64,000 nt of DNA from a virus. Positions 43,298 to 51,415 of the stretch are shown here, piece by piece; the stretch's first letter is position 1; every line of letters starts with the position of its first letter. The notes below the pieces were generated by a model. That model saw only the letters and a program-made list of their open reading frames with translations, did no database searches and had not been told where the DNA came from. The stretch is taken from positions 1 through 64,000 of the IMG/VR virus record IMGVR_UViG_3300046366_000047; one strand, given 5' to 3'. Position numbers and translations under genes: made by a program.

Positions 43298-45358
43298 TTA
43301 ATCTAATACTTTTAGGATCTTTCCAGTTCGAGAGTCCACACGCGCCCGCTTCATCCTGAAATTAGTCTCCTTACACTGCACATATCTTATCACTACGTGC
43401 GTATTTTTGTCTTCGTTACGTATGTTCTCAGGTTCATACCTAGAATGCGCCTGAGCGTTTATATAAGCAAATGTAATAGCGAATATAGCATCATCATAAT
43501 CGTATCTAGTGTCCGCTGCTTGGTAACGTGTCTGTCTATGACTAGTCGAACTCTTTAAATCCTTCTCAACAAAGGTCTTCATCTGCTCCCATAGCCAGGG
43601 TACATCTATATTGATGCCGTAGGCATCAACCATTTCCTCAGTTTTCGCAATTATACGTGGTGCTGTGTTCGATTTGTTGGAAATGCCGAACCATTTCCCA
43701 CCATAAGTCTGAAAATATTCCGGAAGTTGTGAATTTGCGGTAAACTTATGCTTGAATCCGTGAATTTCTTGGAAATCTACGTGCATATCACCGATATTAT
43801 TCTCTACTAGCTCCTTTACACCACCTCTGCGTTGCTGATCGTAGTATAAACTCTGCAATAGTACCTGTAAGTAGGTCTGTTTGAACTTTCTGTCCCTATG
43901 GAATACTACGGAAGACACACAATTAGTCAATGCATCCCATATTGCACTACACATCATGGAGTGTCCTGTCTCTGAGTTGATGGGGTCAGTCCCTTGATAC
44001 CATCTATTCTTCCATATTTCGTTTTCCGGTGGGTGGTGTACGATTAATGCTGAGGTAGATACGTCTTCTCGGCCTGTTGTGTTCACCCATCTAGCTCCAA
44101 TGATCCTAAAATCAGTAAGTAAGTCAGGTGTTGGTTGGCTCATATCCATAATTGGCTCAAAATAACCGTATTCAATGGGTACATCCTTGCCATATATCTC
44201 TGCGAGGCGTTGATTACAGGTATGAATTGGAACTAAAGTACGCGCTTTACGCAAGAACATATCATCTATGGTGATTGGGTAGTGCTGATGGAACTGTACT
44301 TTGGCAACTTCACCTTTCTTTGTACCTTCTAGGGATAGATATGCTTTACGTTCGTTGTTGATGTGTTCATCTGTAACCCCTCTACGTGCATATGCGTTAA
44401 AGAATAATGGAATGATACCGTATTCAAAGTTTCTTTCTTTCCATTGGCTAAGACACATCTTGAATTCAGCCTCGAATACTGATCCACCTTTATCCATTTC
44501 ACCTCCTGTACCCCAAGCAATGAACTGCTGCTGCATGGTCATCTTACCTGTTTCAGGATTGTACTTAAATAAAGCAGGTCGACCTTCACGCATCATCTCA
44601 CCAAAGATGTCAAATAGACCAATCTCATCGATGAATACTGCAGATGGTGAACCCCCATTGATGGCATCTACCTGTGGGCTATCTACTTGGAAGCGTGATG
44701 CACCCCCATCGTCTCGTCCTTTCTTATCACCCTTCTTATCGAATGACATTACTTGATCGGTCCAGTTCTTTACGTCCTGTGCTAGGTAGTCAGGAATCTT
44801 TGTATATGTCCACTTAACTTTATCTCGGAAGATCTCCACCCCTTTATCTTTGGAGTGAGTAACGAACTTAATGAAATAAGATTTGTTTAAGTTGACACGT
44901 TTCATTCCTGCAAGACACATGGTTGTGGTAAAACCAATCTGACGGGCTTTACCAATCATCATAGAGTATCCACAGTCGAATAGGAATAGGAGCACTCTCT
45001 GTGCATCCCAGGCTTGATAACGAAGCATACCATTCTCTGCCTTATCCTCTTTAATCCATCCGTATTTATTACAGAAGTAAAGTGTATTATCGTTACACTT
45101 TTGGATTTCGGTAGCTAAGAAATTGTATTGATCTTCTTCGTTGTCTAGATCGGTAATAACCGTATCATCTTGTAGCCATATTCTGGCTTGTTCGCAATAT
45201 AGGTCAAAGGGCTTAAACTTCAATTTGTTCTGCCATCCTGAGTTAATGCTATCAATCCAATCTACAAATTCCTTTGGATATTCAAACTCTTTATGCGATG
45301 GTTTCCACTCTGTTGTAAGTATCCTCCTTTGAACTACATCGTCTTTTGATTGACGCAT
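43298..45358 (-). CDS. terL: Terminase large subunit
   Basis: 686 aa. ATPase: Walker-A-like GKARQIGFTT (136-145) and Walker B AVFIDE (240-245). Nuclease: RNase-H-like acidic residues D458 in QGTDPIN and the D-Y-D-D near 620-623. It cuts and pumps concatemeric DNA into the prohead through portal. The deviant Walker A and length agree with crAss-like and other Bacteroidota podovirus terminases. No small subunit is recognised next to it; one of the three basic genes upstream could substitute. Confidence 0.9.
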   Translation of the reverse strand: MRQSKDDVVQRRILTTEWKPSHKEFEYPKEFVDWIDSINSGWQNKLKFKPFDLYCEQARIWLQDDTVITDLDNEEDQYNFLATEIQKCNDNTLYFCNKYGWIKEDKAENGMLRYQAWDAQRVLLFLFDCGYSMMIGKARQIGFTTTMCLAGMKRVNLNKSYFIKFVTHSKDKGVEIFRDKVKWTYTKIPDYLAQDVKNWTDQVMSFDKKGDKKGRDDGGASRFQVDSPQVDAINGGSPSAVFIDEIGLFDIFGEMMREGRPALFKYNPETGKMTMQQQFIAWGTGGEMDKGGSVFEAEFKMCLSQWKERNFEYGIIPLFFNAYARRGVTDEHINNERKAYLSLEGTKKGEVAKVQFHQHYPITIDDMFLRKARTLVPIHTCNQRLAEIYGKDVPIEYGYFEPIMDMSQPTPDLLTDFRIIGARWVNTTGREDVSTSALIVHHPPENEIWKNRWYQGTDPINSETGHSMMCSAIWDALTNCVSSVVFHRDRKFKQTYLQVLLQSLYYDQQRRGGVKELVENNIGDMHVDFQEIHGFKHKFTANSQLPEYFQTYGGKWFGISNKSNTAPRIIAKTEEMVDAYGINIDVPWLWEQMKTFVEKDLKSSTSHRQTRYQAADTRYDYDDAIFAITFAYINAQAHSRYEPENIRNEDKNTHVVIRYVQCKETNFRMKRARVDSRTGKILKVLD

Positions 45359-45364
45359 AGTAGT

Positions 45365-45466
45365 CTATTTTTTTTTCGGCATTTCTTTTTTGCCTTTCTT
45401 AATCTTCTGTCCTAATGCATAAGCTTTCTTAAGCAAGATAGGATTGATTTCTTTCTTCTTGTCCAT
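45365..45466 (-). CDS. Tiny basic protein, 33 aa
   Basis: MDKKKEINPILLKKAYALGQKIKKGKK-type sequence, over 40% Lys. TAATG overlap with the upstream gene; 6 bases from terL. Function unknown; possibly a DNA-binding packaging cofactor. Confidence 0.5.
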   Translation of the reverse strand: MDKKKEINPILLKKAYALGQKIKKGKKEMPKKK

Positions 45467-45627
45467 TACTTTTTCTTTTTGAACTTAGACATCATCTTCT
45501 CTTTGAACTCTGTCTTCTTTGATTCACCTTTCTCGTGCATTTTTTTTGCTTTAGGAGATTTGTATGACTCCTCAGCCATGGATCCTTCGTATTCCATTAA
45601 GGCTTTCTTAATTGCTCTTCCTTTCAT
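45466..45627 (-). CDS. Small basic protein, 53 aa
   Basis: Starts MKGRAIKKALMEYEGSMAEESYKSPKAK and ends in a Lys-rich helix (KMMSKFKKKK). One-base TAATG overlaps on both sides. Its position upstream of terL and mixed charge raise the possibility of a terminase small subunit-like role, but it is too short for a classical TerS. Confidence 0.55.
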   Translation of the reverse strand: MKGRAIKKALMEYEGSMAEESYKSPKAKKMHEKGESKKTEFKEKMMSKFKKKK

Positions 45628-45806
45628 TAGTCGCAGTATTTTTTGTCTTTAGTATTCTTGTACATCAACTTAAACTTAGGTTGACAAGCGCAAGACATAT
45701 CTTGAGCTAGTGTAGGTGTCGCAACAGGTCTTCCTTCAACACGTCCCTTATCAGTATAGCTTCCGCTTTTCTTGGGATCTGATGCGTAATATTTATCTGT
45801 CTTCAT
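45627..45806 (-). CDS. Small Cys-containing protein, 59 aa
   Basis: First gene of the terL transcript. MKTDKYYASDPKKSGSYTDKG, then a TLAQDMSCACQPKFK segment and C-terminal KKYCD. The C-x-C and single C suggest metal binding. Not recognised. Confidence 0.5.
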   Translation of the reverse strand: MKTDKYYASDPKKSGSYTDKGRVEGRPVATPTLAQDMSCACQPKFKLMYKNTKDKKYCD

Positions 45807-45820
45807 GATTAATGTTTTCC

Positions 45821-45828
45821 CAAAGGTA
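45821..45828 (-). promoter_or_regulatory. TACCTTTG -7 box of the terminase transcript
   Basis: Minus strand, ending 15 bases before the ATG at 45806, just after a terminator, so a new transcript is expected here. Confidence 0.5.
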
Positions 45829-45873
45829 TAAATTATTTCCTTTATATTATTTAGCGAAAAGATATGCGCAAAA

Positions 45874-45906
45874 AAAGGAGGACCGCTTTCAACTGGAACC
45901 TCCTTT
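45874..45906 (-). terminator. Terminator after the metallophosphoesterase gene
   Basis: Minus strand: AAAGGAGG ... CCTCCTTT 8-bp stem, 17-nt loop, followed by TTTTTTT. It separates the 45.9-47.9 kb genes from the terminase transcript. Confidence 0.85.
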
Positions 45907-45946
45907 CTTTCATTACAAAAACAATTTCGAATTACAAATATAATGA

Positions 45947-46825
45947 TTAAATCGGAAACTTGATGCTATCTATTGATTTTAATAATACATCTTTTCCTCC
46001 TGAAGAATCTCTGCGTGTATTGATAATCAATATTCTACTTCCTACAGGTTTTGGAGGAGCTCCTCTTTCTACATGCCACCCTTTAGATCCATCACCGAAT
46101 TCTTCTTTGTAAGTACCGGTGATCATCATATGTATTTGTCGCTGCCTATTCCTATATCCTGTAACAGAGTGGTGCTCAATTACATCACGAGCTATATTAG
46201 TGCATTTGTTTTCGTGGATATGTCCCATAGCAAACACATCAAAATCCTCAGCCATTTCAAGGGCTCTAGTCAAATTGATCTCACCACGCGTAACAATTCC
46301 ACCGCCTCCAGAACCATGGAAATATTTTATCTTGGTGACTACGTTATACTTAGGCCTAGCTTCTTGACGAACAATAAACCACCCACCGTATCCACCTGTC
46401 TGCACGTTAGTGTGATTTTTATAATTAAGTAAGTCAACGAATCGCTGAAGCACATCTGTCTCCTGTCTTTTGATTACAGAAGTCTCGTGGTTACCATAAC
46501 CAATCACAGTAATTAGGTGTGCGTATGGTGAAAAGAAATCTACCGCAGTCTCCACAATAGAGTCTAGGTATTTAATGTTGTTATGCTCAGGTCTAATGTC
46601 GGATTTTGTCCCCCTTGGATCCCATTTTCCCTGCATAAGACAGAATGTATCACCATTAAACATCATTGGTATTGAGTGTTTAAGGCAGTAGTCCAAATCT
46701 CTTCTTAGCAAATCCCAATCACATTTAGGATTATCCCAGTGGATATCTGAGAACATTCCAATTTTAACTTTCGATCCCGTAATATTTAATTCGTGGATGT
46801 TTTTAGCATGCTTAATTAATTCCAT
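45947..46825 (-). CDS. Calcineurin-like metallophosphoesterase
   Basis: 292 aa. Metal-binding motifs in order: FSDIHWD (25-31), NGD (57-59), GYGNHE (109-114), YFHGSG (168-173) and MGHIH (200-204). These belong to the calcineurin-like superfamily of phosphodiesterases and phosphatases. In a phage it could process DNA ends, cyclic-nucleotide signals or nucleotides; the substrate cannot be told. Preceded two bases earlier by the winged-helix gene. Confidence 0.88.
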   Translation of the reverse strand: MELIKHAKNIHELNITGSKVKIGMFSDIHWDNPKCDWDLLRRDLDYCLKHSIPMMFNGDTFCLMQGKWDPRGTKSDIRPEHNNIKYLDSIVETAVDFFSPYAHLITVIGYGNHETSVIKRQETDVLQRFVDLLNYKNHTNVQTGGYGGWFIVRQEARPKYNVVTKIKYFHGSGGGGIVTRGEINLTRALEMAEDFDVFAMGHIHENKCTNIARDVIEHHSVTGYRNRQRQIHMMITGTYKEEFGDGSKGWHVERGAPPKPVGSRILIINTRRDSSGGKDVLLKSIDSIKFPI

Positions 46826-46827
46826 AA

Positions 46828-47367
46828 TTATTCGTTTGATTCATATTCTTCTTCAAGATCAGCATTACGCTTAGGCATGCGATCATATTCTTTTGAGCAA
46901 TAAAATATCTTCTTGATTGTTCCTTTGTAAAAGTAGATAGGATTAACCATATAGGTTCTTCTGTTTTTTTCTTTGGTAAATCTAATCACATCATGCTCGC
47001 ATAACTCGGCAATACTCTTCATGACATATCTCATGTTCATGTCAGTCAGTTGCTGAATATCTCTAAGGCTATAATTCTTGATTGTATTTCCGTAGTTCAT
47101 CTGTCTAGTAAAAAACCTCAGCATCTTATTAGCCGCAGGCTTCAGTTCGTCCATCACTTCTAAAGACTCCGTAAAGGTAATCATATACCGCATACGCTTT
47201 CTTTTAAGCAGGTTACTAATTACATCATCAACTTCAGCAGTATAGCTATCAGCCAATGGAATCAACTCACCGTGAAAATCCTTGTAGTATAAATCAAGGT
47301 CCTTCATCTTATGTGAGATTACCCTATCCGCCTCTAGCAAGATAAGGTCAAACACAATGTTACTCAT
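46828..47367 (-). CDS. Winged-helix protein, RepL-like
   Basis: 179 aa. Residues 80-150 (NKMLRFFTRQMNYGNTIKNYSLRDIQQLTDMNMRYVMKSIAELCEHDVIRFTKEKNRRTYMVNPIYFYKG) match the wHTH of RepL-type plasmid replication proteins, with the typical [YF]-M-V-N-P end. Could regulate transcription or initiate replication. Nearness to the candidate origin at 48.4 kb favours replication or control of the divergent promoters. Confidence 0.65.
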   Translation of the reverse strand: MSNIVFDLILLEADRVISHKMKDLDLYYKDFHGELIPLADSYTAEVDDVISNLLKRKRMRYMITFTESLEVMDELKPAANKMLRFFTRQMNYGNTIKNYSLRDIQQLTDMNMRYVMKSIAELCEHDVIRFTKEKNRRTYMVNPIYFYKGTIKKIFYCSKEYDRMPKRNADLEEEYESNE

Positions 47368-47672
47368 TTCTTCTTGTTATTAATTATTTCATCTACATTA
47401 ATCTTAATCTTCTTCAGATTAGATATACTCTCACGATGTCTAGTATGCTCATAGAATATTAATCCATTCAACGCCCTACTAAATTCAGTAATACTCATAT
47501 TACCTTTCATCTTATTACAATCACCACAACAAGGAACCTTATTATCATTACTCAACTTACCACCCCTGCTCTTAGGCCACAAGTGATCAGTTGTCCTGCT
47601 ATAGTTATCTAAGGCCGTCTTACAGTAAGCACACACACTTAGATCTATTCCGCTTTTAGTTATCATGCTCAT
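47364..47672 (-). CDS. HNH endonuclease
   Basis: 102 aa. C14-x-x-C17 and C49-x-x-C52 zinc pairs surround RTTDH-L-W-P-K-S-R-G-G-K-L-S-N-D-N, the HNH core (D29-H30, N44). K-G after the second pair is typical. Free-standing, so possibly homing or packaging-related. Overlaps both neighbours by 4 and 17 bases. Confidence 0.85.
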   Translation of the reverse strand: MSMITKSGIDLSVCAYCKTALDNYSRTTDHLWPKSRGGKLSNDNKVPCCGDCNKMKGNMSITEFSRALNGLIFYEHTRHRESISNLKKIKINVDEIINNKKK

Positions 47673-47916
47673 CTAAAAAGTATTTATCTATATCACTTAT
47701 AGATTCAGCAATAGTAAATGATTCCCCACTAGTAGTTCTTATCGTAGTACAGTCTTTAGTATCAGATTGATTCCAACCTACTATAGCATCAGTTTTAATT
47801 CTAAATACCTCATACTCATCTTCTGGCTCTATATTCATTGCTTCCAATTTTTCATGATTAGCAGGTCTGAATTTACAGTAAGTAATTAGATATCCATTTT
47901 TAATTGTTAGTCCCAT
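47656..47916 (-). CDS. Hypothetical protein, 86 aa
   Basis: A small beta-rich protein (LTIKNGYLITYCKF...) with an acidic C-terminus. First gene of the minus-strand transcript from the divergent control region. Not recognised. It may be an early regulator given its place. Confidence 0.55.
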   Translation of the reverse strand: MGLTIKNGYLITYCKFRPANHEKLEAMNIEPEDEYEVFRIKTDAIVGWNQSDTKDCTTIRTTSGESFTIAESISDIDKYFLDEHDN

Positions 47917-47932
47917 ATATTACATTTTAGTA

Positions 47933-47940
47933 CAAATATA
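47933..47940 (-). promoter_or_regulatory. TATATTTG -7 box of the leftward operon
   Basis: Minus strand, ending 17 bases before the ATG at 47916; no TTTG at the 19-base position (CCTA there). Confidence 0.42.
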
Positions 47941-48638
47941 ATACTATTTACACAACTACTAGGAAAAGTGTTACCACTCGTCTGGCACAACTTGTATACA
48001 CTTTTTACACCCTTAACTATCTGTACTACAAACACTTAAGAAAAAATCCCTTATATTGTTTATCTCTAAAGATCTCTTAATCGAAAAACATGACACCTGG
48101 AGATAGTATAATTCGATGATACTTCATCTGATTATCTGTCATAAGGATATGATCAACATAAACATCAATGATCCTGTACTTGTATCTACCTGTACTATGG
48201 TACTAGTACCCCTCCCCCTTTTTATATCCGATGTTCCCCACCTCAATTACAATACCCTCTGGTTCTGGGAAAAGTATCTGTATTTTTCAGAGTCTTCTAC
48301 GCCTGTTGGTATCCCCTCCCGTTCCCAAAAGGAAAACCAACATCGTAAATCCTTATTTATATTCATTCTAAACAATCCTTATTTCGTCTTGGTTAGTTTC
48401 TCATCATTTGCTTGACTAGTTTCTTATCATCGTAACTACTTTACGTTTTGGTGGTCTATACGAAAAAAAATCCACATATGCAAGTTATTCACAATATTTA
48501 TTTCACATTGTTTGACTGGGAATTATGCATACAAAAAAAACTTTATATATCCTAATTTTATTCCAACTATTTTCAATTACCTTGCTTATTTATAATCATT
48601 CTAAATTTCAAAAAAAATGTAATTATTTTACTATTTTG
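47941..48638. other. Gene-free divergent control region, candidate origin
   Basis: About 700 bp between divergent operons with no convincing gene. Holds GTAC-rich repeats near 48175-48210 and an AT-rich stretch with many A-tracts from 48450 to 48640. A DnaA-box-like site lies within it. This layout fits a replication origin or major regulatory hub. Confidence 0.4.
48485..48493 (+). promoter_or_regulatory. DnaA-box-like site TTATTCACA
   Basis: Matches TTATNCACA exactly. A partial box (AATCCACA) occurs 9 bases before it at 48469-48476, and TTATTCACC occurs at 56531-56539. Confidence 0.5.
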
Positions 48639-48669
48639 TTTGTAGGTTTATATATTATAGTTATATTTG
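48639..48669 (+). promoter_or_regulatory. Consensus Bacteroidota promoter of the rightward early arm
   Basis: TTTG (48639-48642), 19-base spacer, TATATTTG (48662-48669). Transcription should start near 48676 with an about 200-nt leader. Confidence 0.82.
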
Positions 48670-48675
48670 TATATG

Positions 48676-48874
48676 ATTAATTCAAACGATAAGCATATGT
48701 AAAAATGAAACCGCGAGACGCGAGACCTTGATTTTTTTTAATTACGTTCAAAAAATATACTTTGAGCAGGTGGGAGAGTAATGCCCTGTTAGCACCACAC
48801 CTTAAATAACGGACTCAGACCTAAACAAAGGTCGCAATGTATTACTATTTATTTATTTTTTATCTACCAAAATT
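48676..48874 (+). other. Long structured early leader with a short uORF
   Basis: Contains a tiny frame ATG...TGA encoding MKPRDARP (48704-48730), CGCG-AGA-CGCG hairpin within it, a T8 run, possible pairing GCAGG/CCTGT and AGGTG/CACC at 48766-48802, and hairpin GACC-TAAACAAA-GGTC near 48817-48833. Function not known. Confidence 0.4.
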
Positions 48875-49360
48875 ATGAAAACAATTTTTTTAAAATTCGA
48901 GCAAATCAACAAAGAAAACGAACTATTTTCGTTTAACACTAATGAAATTAAATTTAATGCTAAAAGCGATAATTTCGTTATAGTTTCAAATTTCTGTGAA
49001 CGTATATTTGATACGTTAGATATTGCGAAACAACGTAAACAAACGTTATTTGTGAACGGAAACAAATTTTATCCTAACAAGTCCTTTAATTTGTATGCAA
49101 ATATAAACGGAAAGGATTTTAGTTTAGATTCCGATTCGATTATTTCGTTTGATTCACCTGCTTTTAAGTTAGCTTATCCAACTATGAGAAAGGACAAAGA
49201 AGGGAACGAATATCTTAACACTAATTCACGAAAGGTATTCGCATTAATGTTATGGCAATTATTACAAGGTAGTGAAGGATTAAGCCAATTAATGAGTAAC
49301 AAAAATCAACCTTTACTTGAATCGGTTATTTTATCCAATGCAACTAAATTACTTGCTTAA
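48875..49360 (+). CDS. First early protein, 161 aa, unknown
   Basis: Mixed alpha/beta, Phe/Asn/Lys-rich, with KLAYPTMRKDKEGNEYLNTNSRKVFALMLWQLLQG in the C-terminal third. No motif recognised. It has a long leader and consensus promoter, so it is one of the first genes transcribed after infection; host takeover or anti-defence is possible but inferred. Confidence 0.6.
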   Translation: MKTIFLKFEQINKENELFSFNTNEIKFNAKSDNFVIVSNFCERIFDTLDIAKQRKQTLFVNGNKFYPNKSFNLYANINGKDFSLDSDSIISFDSPAFKLAYPTMRKDKEGNEYLNTNSRKVFALMLWQLLQGSEGLSQLMSNKNQPLLESVILSNATKLLA

Positions 49361-49386
49361 TTTATTAAAGTCCTAAATTAAACGAA

Positions 49387-49638
49387 ATGAAACTATATTC
49401 CAAACAAGGCGAAGAAACTACATTTTTTGTAGGTAGTGGTATCGCGTCAACCGATGCAAAAATAGTACATAGACAAAAGTCAAGTACAAACGGTTCAAAA
49501 CGTACACGAATGGAGGCAAAAAAAGACCACGTTTTTAATATAGCTACAAAATTTGAGTCAAGGGACAAATTGAAAAAAGACAAAAAAAATAAACGTGAAT
49601 TTTTACGCAATCAATCGGCTGGTGAAAAAAGATTTTAA
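49387..49638 (+). CDS. Basic hypothetical protein, 83 aa
   Basis: Lys/Arg/Ser-rich (KSSTNGSKRTRMEAKKDHVFNIATKFESRDKLKKDKKNKREF), start MKLYSKQGEETTFFVGSG. Probably nucleic-acid-binding. Followed by a strong terminator. Confidence 0.55.
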   Translation: MKLYSKQGEETTFFVGSGIASTDAKIVHRQKSSTNGSKRTRMEAKKDHVFNIATKFESRDKLKKDKKNKREFLRNQSAGEKRF

Positions 49639-49655
49639 TCAATTTAACCAACTGA

Positions 49656-49685
49656 AAAGGGAGGGCTTTTGTCCTCCTTTTTTTT
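49656..49685 (+). terminator. Intrinsic terminator
   Basis: AAAGGGAGG/CCTCCTTTT stem with a short loop, then a T8 run. Ends the transcript from the 48.6 kb promoter. Confidence 0.82.
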
Positions 49686-49748
49686 GGTCACTATCACTAT
49701 CATCACAAAGGGAAGTACGCAATTAAAATAACTAAATACCTAAATAAA

Positions 49749-49901
49749 ATGGAAAAGTTACTTATCAATCAAGGATACGATAAATCCGAATGTAAAGAAA
49801 TTATGGATGAAATGCGCGAAAGAATTATCAGCGGAGAATATGCCGATGATGTTTTAGCTGACTATTCATTAGAGCCTGATTATATAATGGAATTATTTTA
49901 A
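49749..49901 (+). CDS. Acidic small protein, 50 aa
   Basis: MEKLLINQGYDKSECKEIM then a helix ending DDVLADYSLEPDYIMELF. Amphipathic and acidic; not recognised. The ATG is the first after the terminator. Confidence 0.5.
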   Translation: MEKLLINQGYDKSECKEIMDEMRERIISGEYADDVLADYSLEPDYIMELF

Positions 49902-49923
49902 GTAAAAAGAAAAACTACCACAA

Positions 49924-50136
49924 ATGAAGAAAAACATTCTAATCAATCGAGTATTCAGTTTAGAGTACTCACTGGAATCAAACCGAACACTAATCTTACA
50001 GGGTGGCAAATGGATAGCCGTTAACACGTATCTACCACTGAAGAAAATCGTACGCAAGTACAAGAATGCAACGGACGTAATGTATGAGAACGCCCAGGAA
50101 GATCTATGCACACGTTATTATTCACTACAAAAATAG
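49924..50136 (+). CDS. Hypothetical protein, 70 aa
   Basis: Basic, beta-rich N-terminus (RTLILQGGKWIAVNTYLPLKKIVRKYKNATDVMYENAQE). No motif recognised. Confidence 0.5.
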   Translation: MKKNILINRVFSLEYSLESNRTLILQGGKWIAVNTYLPLKKIVRKYKNATDVMYENAQEDLCTRYYSLQK

Positions 50137-50141
50137 AAGAA

Positions 50142-50234
50142 ATGAATATAGGAGATATCATATACTTGAGCCTATTGGCAAACGTGTACCTACTAATGAA
50201 GTACATTCAATACAAACCGAAATTCAAGAAATAA
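50142..50234 (+). CDS. Membrane microprotein, 30 aa
   Basis: MNIGDIIYLSLLANVYLLMKYIQYKPKFKK: one hydrophobic helix and a basic tail. Follows the previous stop by 5 bases. Confidence 0.35.
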   Translation: MNIGDIIYLSLLANVYLLMKYIQYKPKFKK

Positions 50235-50263
50235 TATTCTGTTGTGGTAGATAGAGGCGGGGG

Positions 50264-50292
50264 AAAGCGTATGCATATTGTGTACGCTTTTT
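50264..50292 (+). terminator. Intrinsic terminator
   Basis: AAAGCGTA (50264-50271) pairs with TACGCTTT (50283-50290), 11-nt loop, followed by further Ts. Confidence 0.8.
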
Positions 50293-50330
50293 GCTTTGTA
50301 CCATAACACAAACCTTTAACATAAAAAGAA

Positions 50331-50663
50331 ATGAAACATTCAACAAAATTAGTAATTGATAATCATCAATTAAAAAAATCGGGATATGAAGCATATATCT
50401 ATTACGCATCAATTCAATTAGCAGAAGATGAATTCGATGAGGACATATTGGTTGTTATCGAAAGCGAAGAAGAGCATCACGACCTATTAGGTAGGTCTTA
50501 CAATAAAATTGAGGAGAGATTCACGGATATGCTTAGGGCTATGGACTGGGTTACATCAAAGAGTGAAGAACTTGTAAAAGAAGAACTCAGAATGGCAATA
50601 AAAAGAGGAAAGATTGCGGCAAATGAACTTGATGAGATAAGTGTAAACGGATTTAAACTTTAA
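50331..50663 (+). CDS. Hypothetical acidic protein, 110 aa
   Basis: Helical with DEFDEDILVVIESEEEHHD then R-F-T-D-M-L-R-A-M-D-W and a KEELRMAIKRGKIAANELDEISVNG tail. Not recognised. Confidence 0.55.
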   Translation: MKHSTKLVIDNHQLKKSGYEAYIYYASIQLAEDEFDEDILVVIESEEEHHDLLGRSYNKIEERFTDMLRAMDWVTSKSEELVKEELRMAIKRGKIAANELDEISVNGFKL

Positions 50664-50675
50664 CATAAAATAACA

Positions 50676-50849
50676 ATGACACAAAGAAAGAAAGAAAGAA
50701 TAGGGATGATGCTGATGTATTCATTCTTAGCAAGTGTAATCATTACATCTATGCTATTGACAAGTTGCGGTACGTCACGTGGTTGCCATACGAAAGGAGT
50801 ATACGTGTCAAAGAGTATCAAGAAAGCACAAAACAAGCAAAGAAACTAG
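50676..50849 (+). CDS. Small outer-membrane lipoprotein
   Basis: 57 aa. Basic start, hydrophobic h-region and lipobox LLTSC (Cys at 29), then a short mature chain with SRGC and a basic end. Small phage lipoproteins of this type can block superinfection by receptor inactivation (T5 Llp type). Only the lipoprotein signal is certain here. Confidence 0.65.
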   Translation: MTQRKKERIGMMLMYSFLASVIITSMLLTSCGTSRGCHTKGVYVSKSIKKAQNKQRN

Positions 50850-50851
50850 GG

Positions 50852-51103
50852 ATGAAATTCGATACCAACGTAGACTTGATAAATGATTTGATGCACAATT
50901 CACCGCATCCAATGGTATGTCAGACATTTTTATTAACAGCAATAAAAGAATATTGTATGTATGTACTCAAGAATAAGTCAGCATTAATTGATAACGAAGA
51001 GGACGCGCAAGTTAGTGGAATGTTGCCATTATTTCCAGCCCAAGTATGGGTTGATGTGGCTGATGATATCAATGATAAAGTCAGAAAGTTTTACGATAGG
51101 TAA
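50852..51103 (+). CDS. Conserved small protein, 83 aa
   Basis: Start set at the ATG at 50852. The longer TTG-started frame overlaps the lipoprotein gene and lacks a credible start. Sequence MKFDTNVDLINDLMHNSPHPMVCQTFLLTAIKEY... ends in W-V-D-V-A-D-D-I-N-D-K-V. The M-x-x-S-x-x-G-L-Q-Q-x-F-x-x-x-A-I-type helix is common in phages; function unknown. Confidence 0.6.
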   Translation: MKFDTNVDLINDLMHNSPHPMVCQTFLLTAIKEYCMYVLKNKSALIDNEEDAQVSGMLPLFPAQVWVDVADDINDKVRKFYDR

Positions 51104-51115
51104 TCACTATCAAAG
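51103..51115 (+). repeat. Intergenic repeat ATCACTATCAAAG, copy 1
   Basis: Begins in the last base of a stop codon and sits in a short gap before the next ATG. Copies at 53794 and 56512. Confidence 0.5.
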
Positions 51116-51124
51116 TAATGAAAA

Positions 51125-51361
51125 ATGAGCAGTCTAGTCAAGAAAATCAAAAAAGAAATGAATATTGTCGGTAAAGATGTATTCAAGGAAGCAGTAGCAG
51201 AATGCATAAAACAACGAGGTGAATGGCAATTAAGAGAGAGATTAGTAGATTATAGAGATGTGGGGATGCCTTATATAAATGCGCTTCAAGTTTGGAGTGC
51301 TTCAAGTAAAGGTCGTGATTTCTGGGAACAGCTCTGTCATAAAGTGAACATGTCAAATTAA
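51125..51361 (+). CDS. Small W-x-x-S-x-x-G-x-x-[FY]-W family protein, copy 1
   Basis: 78 aa ending in ALQVWSASSKGRDFWEQLCHKV. Shares the pattern F/W.W..S..G..[FY]W with four other small genes between 53.8 and 56.5 kb. Basic first half. Function unknown. Confidence 0.6.
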   Translation: MSSLVKKIKKEMNIVGKDVFKEAVAECIKQRGEWQLRERLVDYRDVGMPYINALQVWSASSKGRDFWEQLCHKVNMSN

Positions 51362-51415
51362 AATAGGGATAGCTGAAAACCTTATAGAGTAAGCACAATT
51401 AATTATTTAACTACC

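Noticed and set aside
44301-44756. 151-aa plus-strand ORF opposite terL
   Set aside because: Lies wholly opposite conserved terminase codons, so it is a shadow frame.
48116-48415. 99-aa plus-strand ORF in the divergent control region
   Set aside because: Composition is not coding-like, no start context or neighbour fits, and it overlies GTAC-rich repeats. I treat the region as noncoding.
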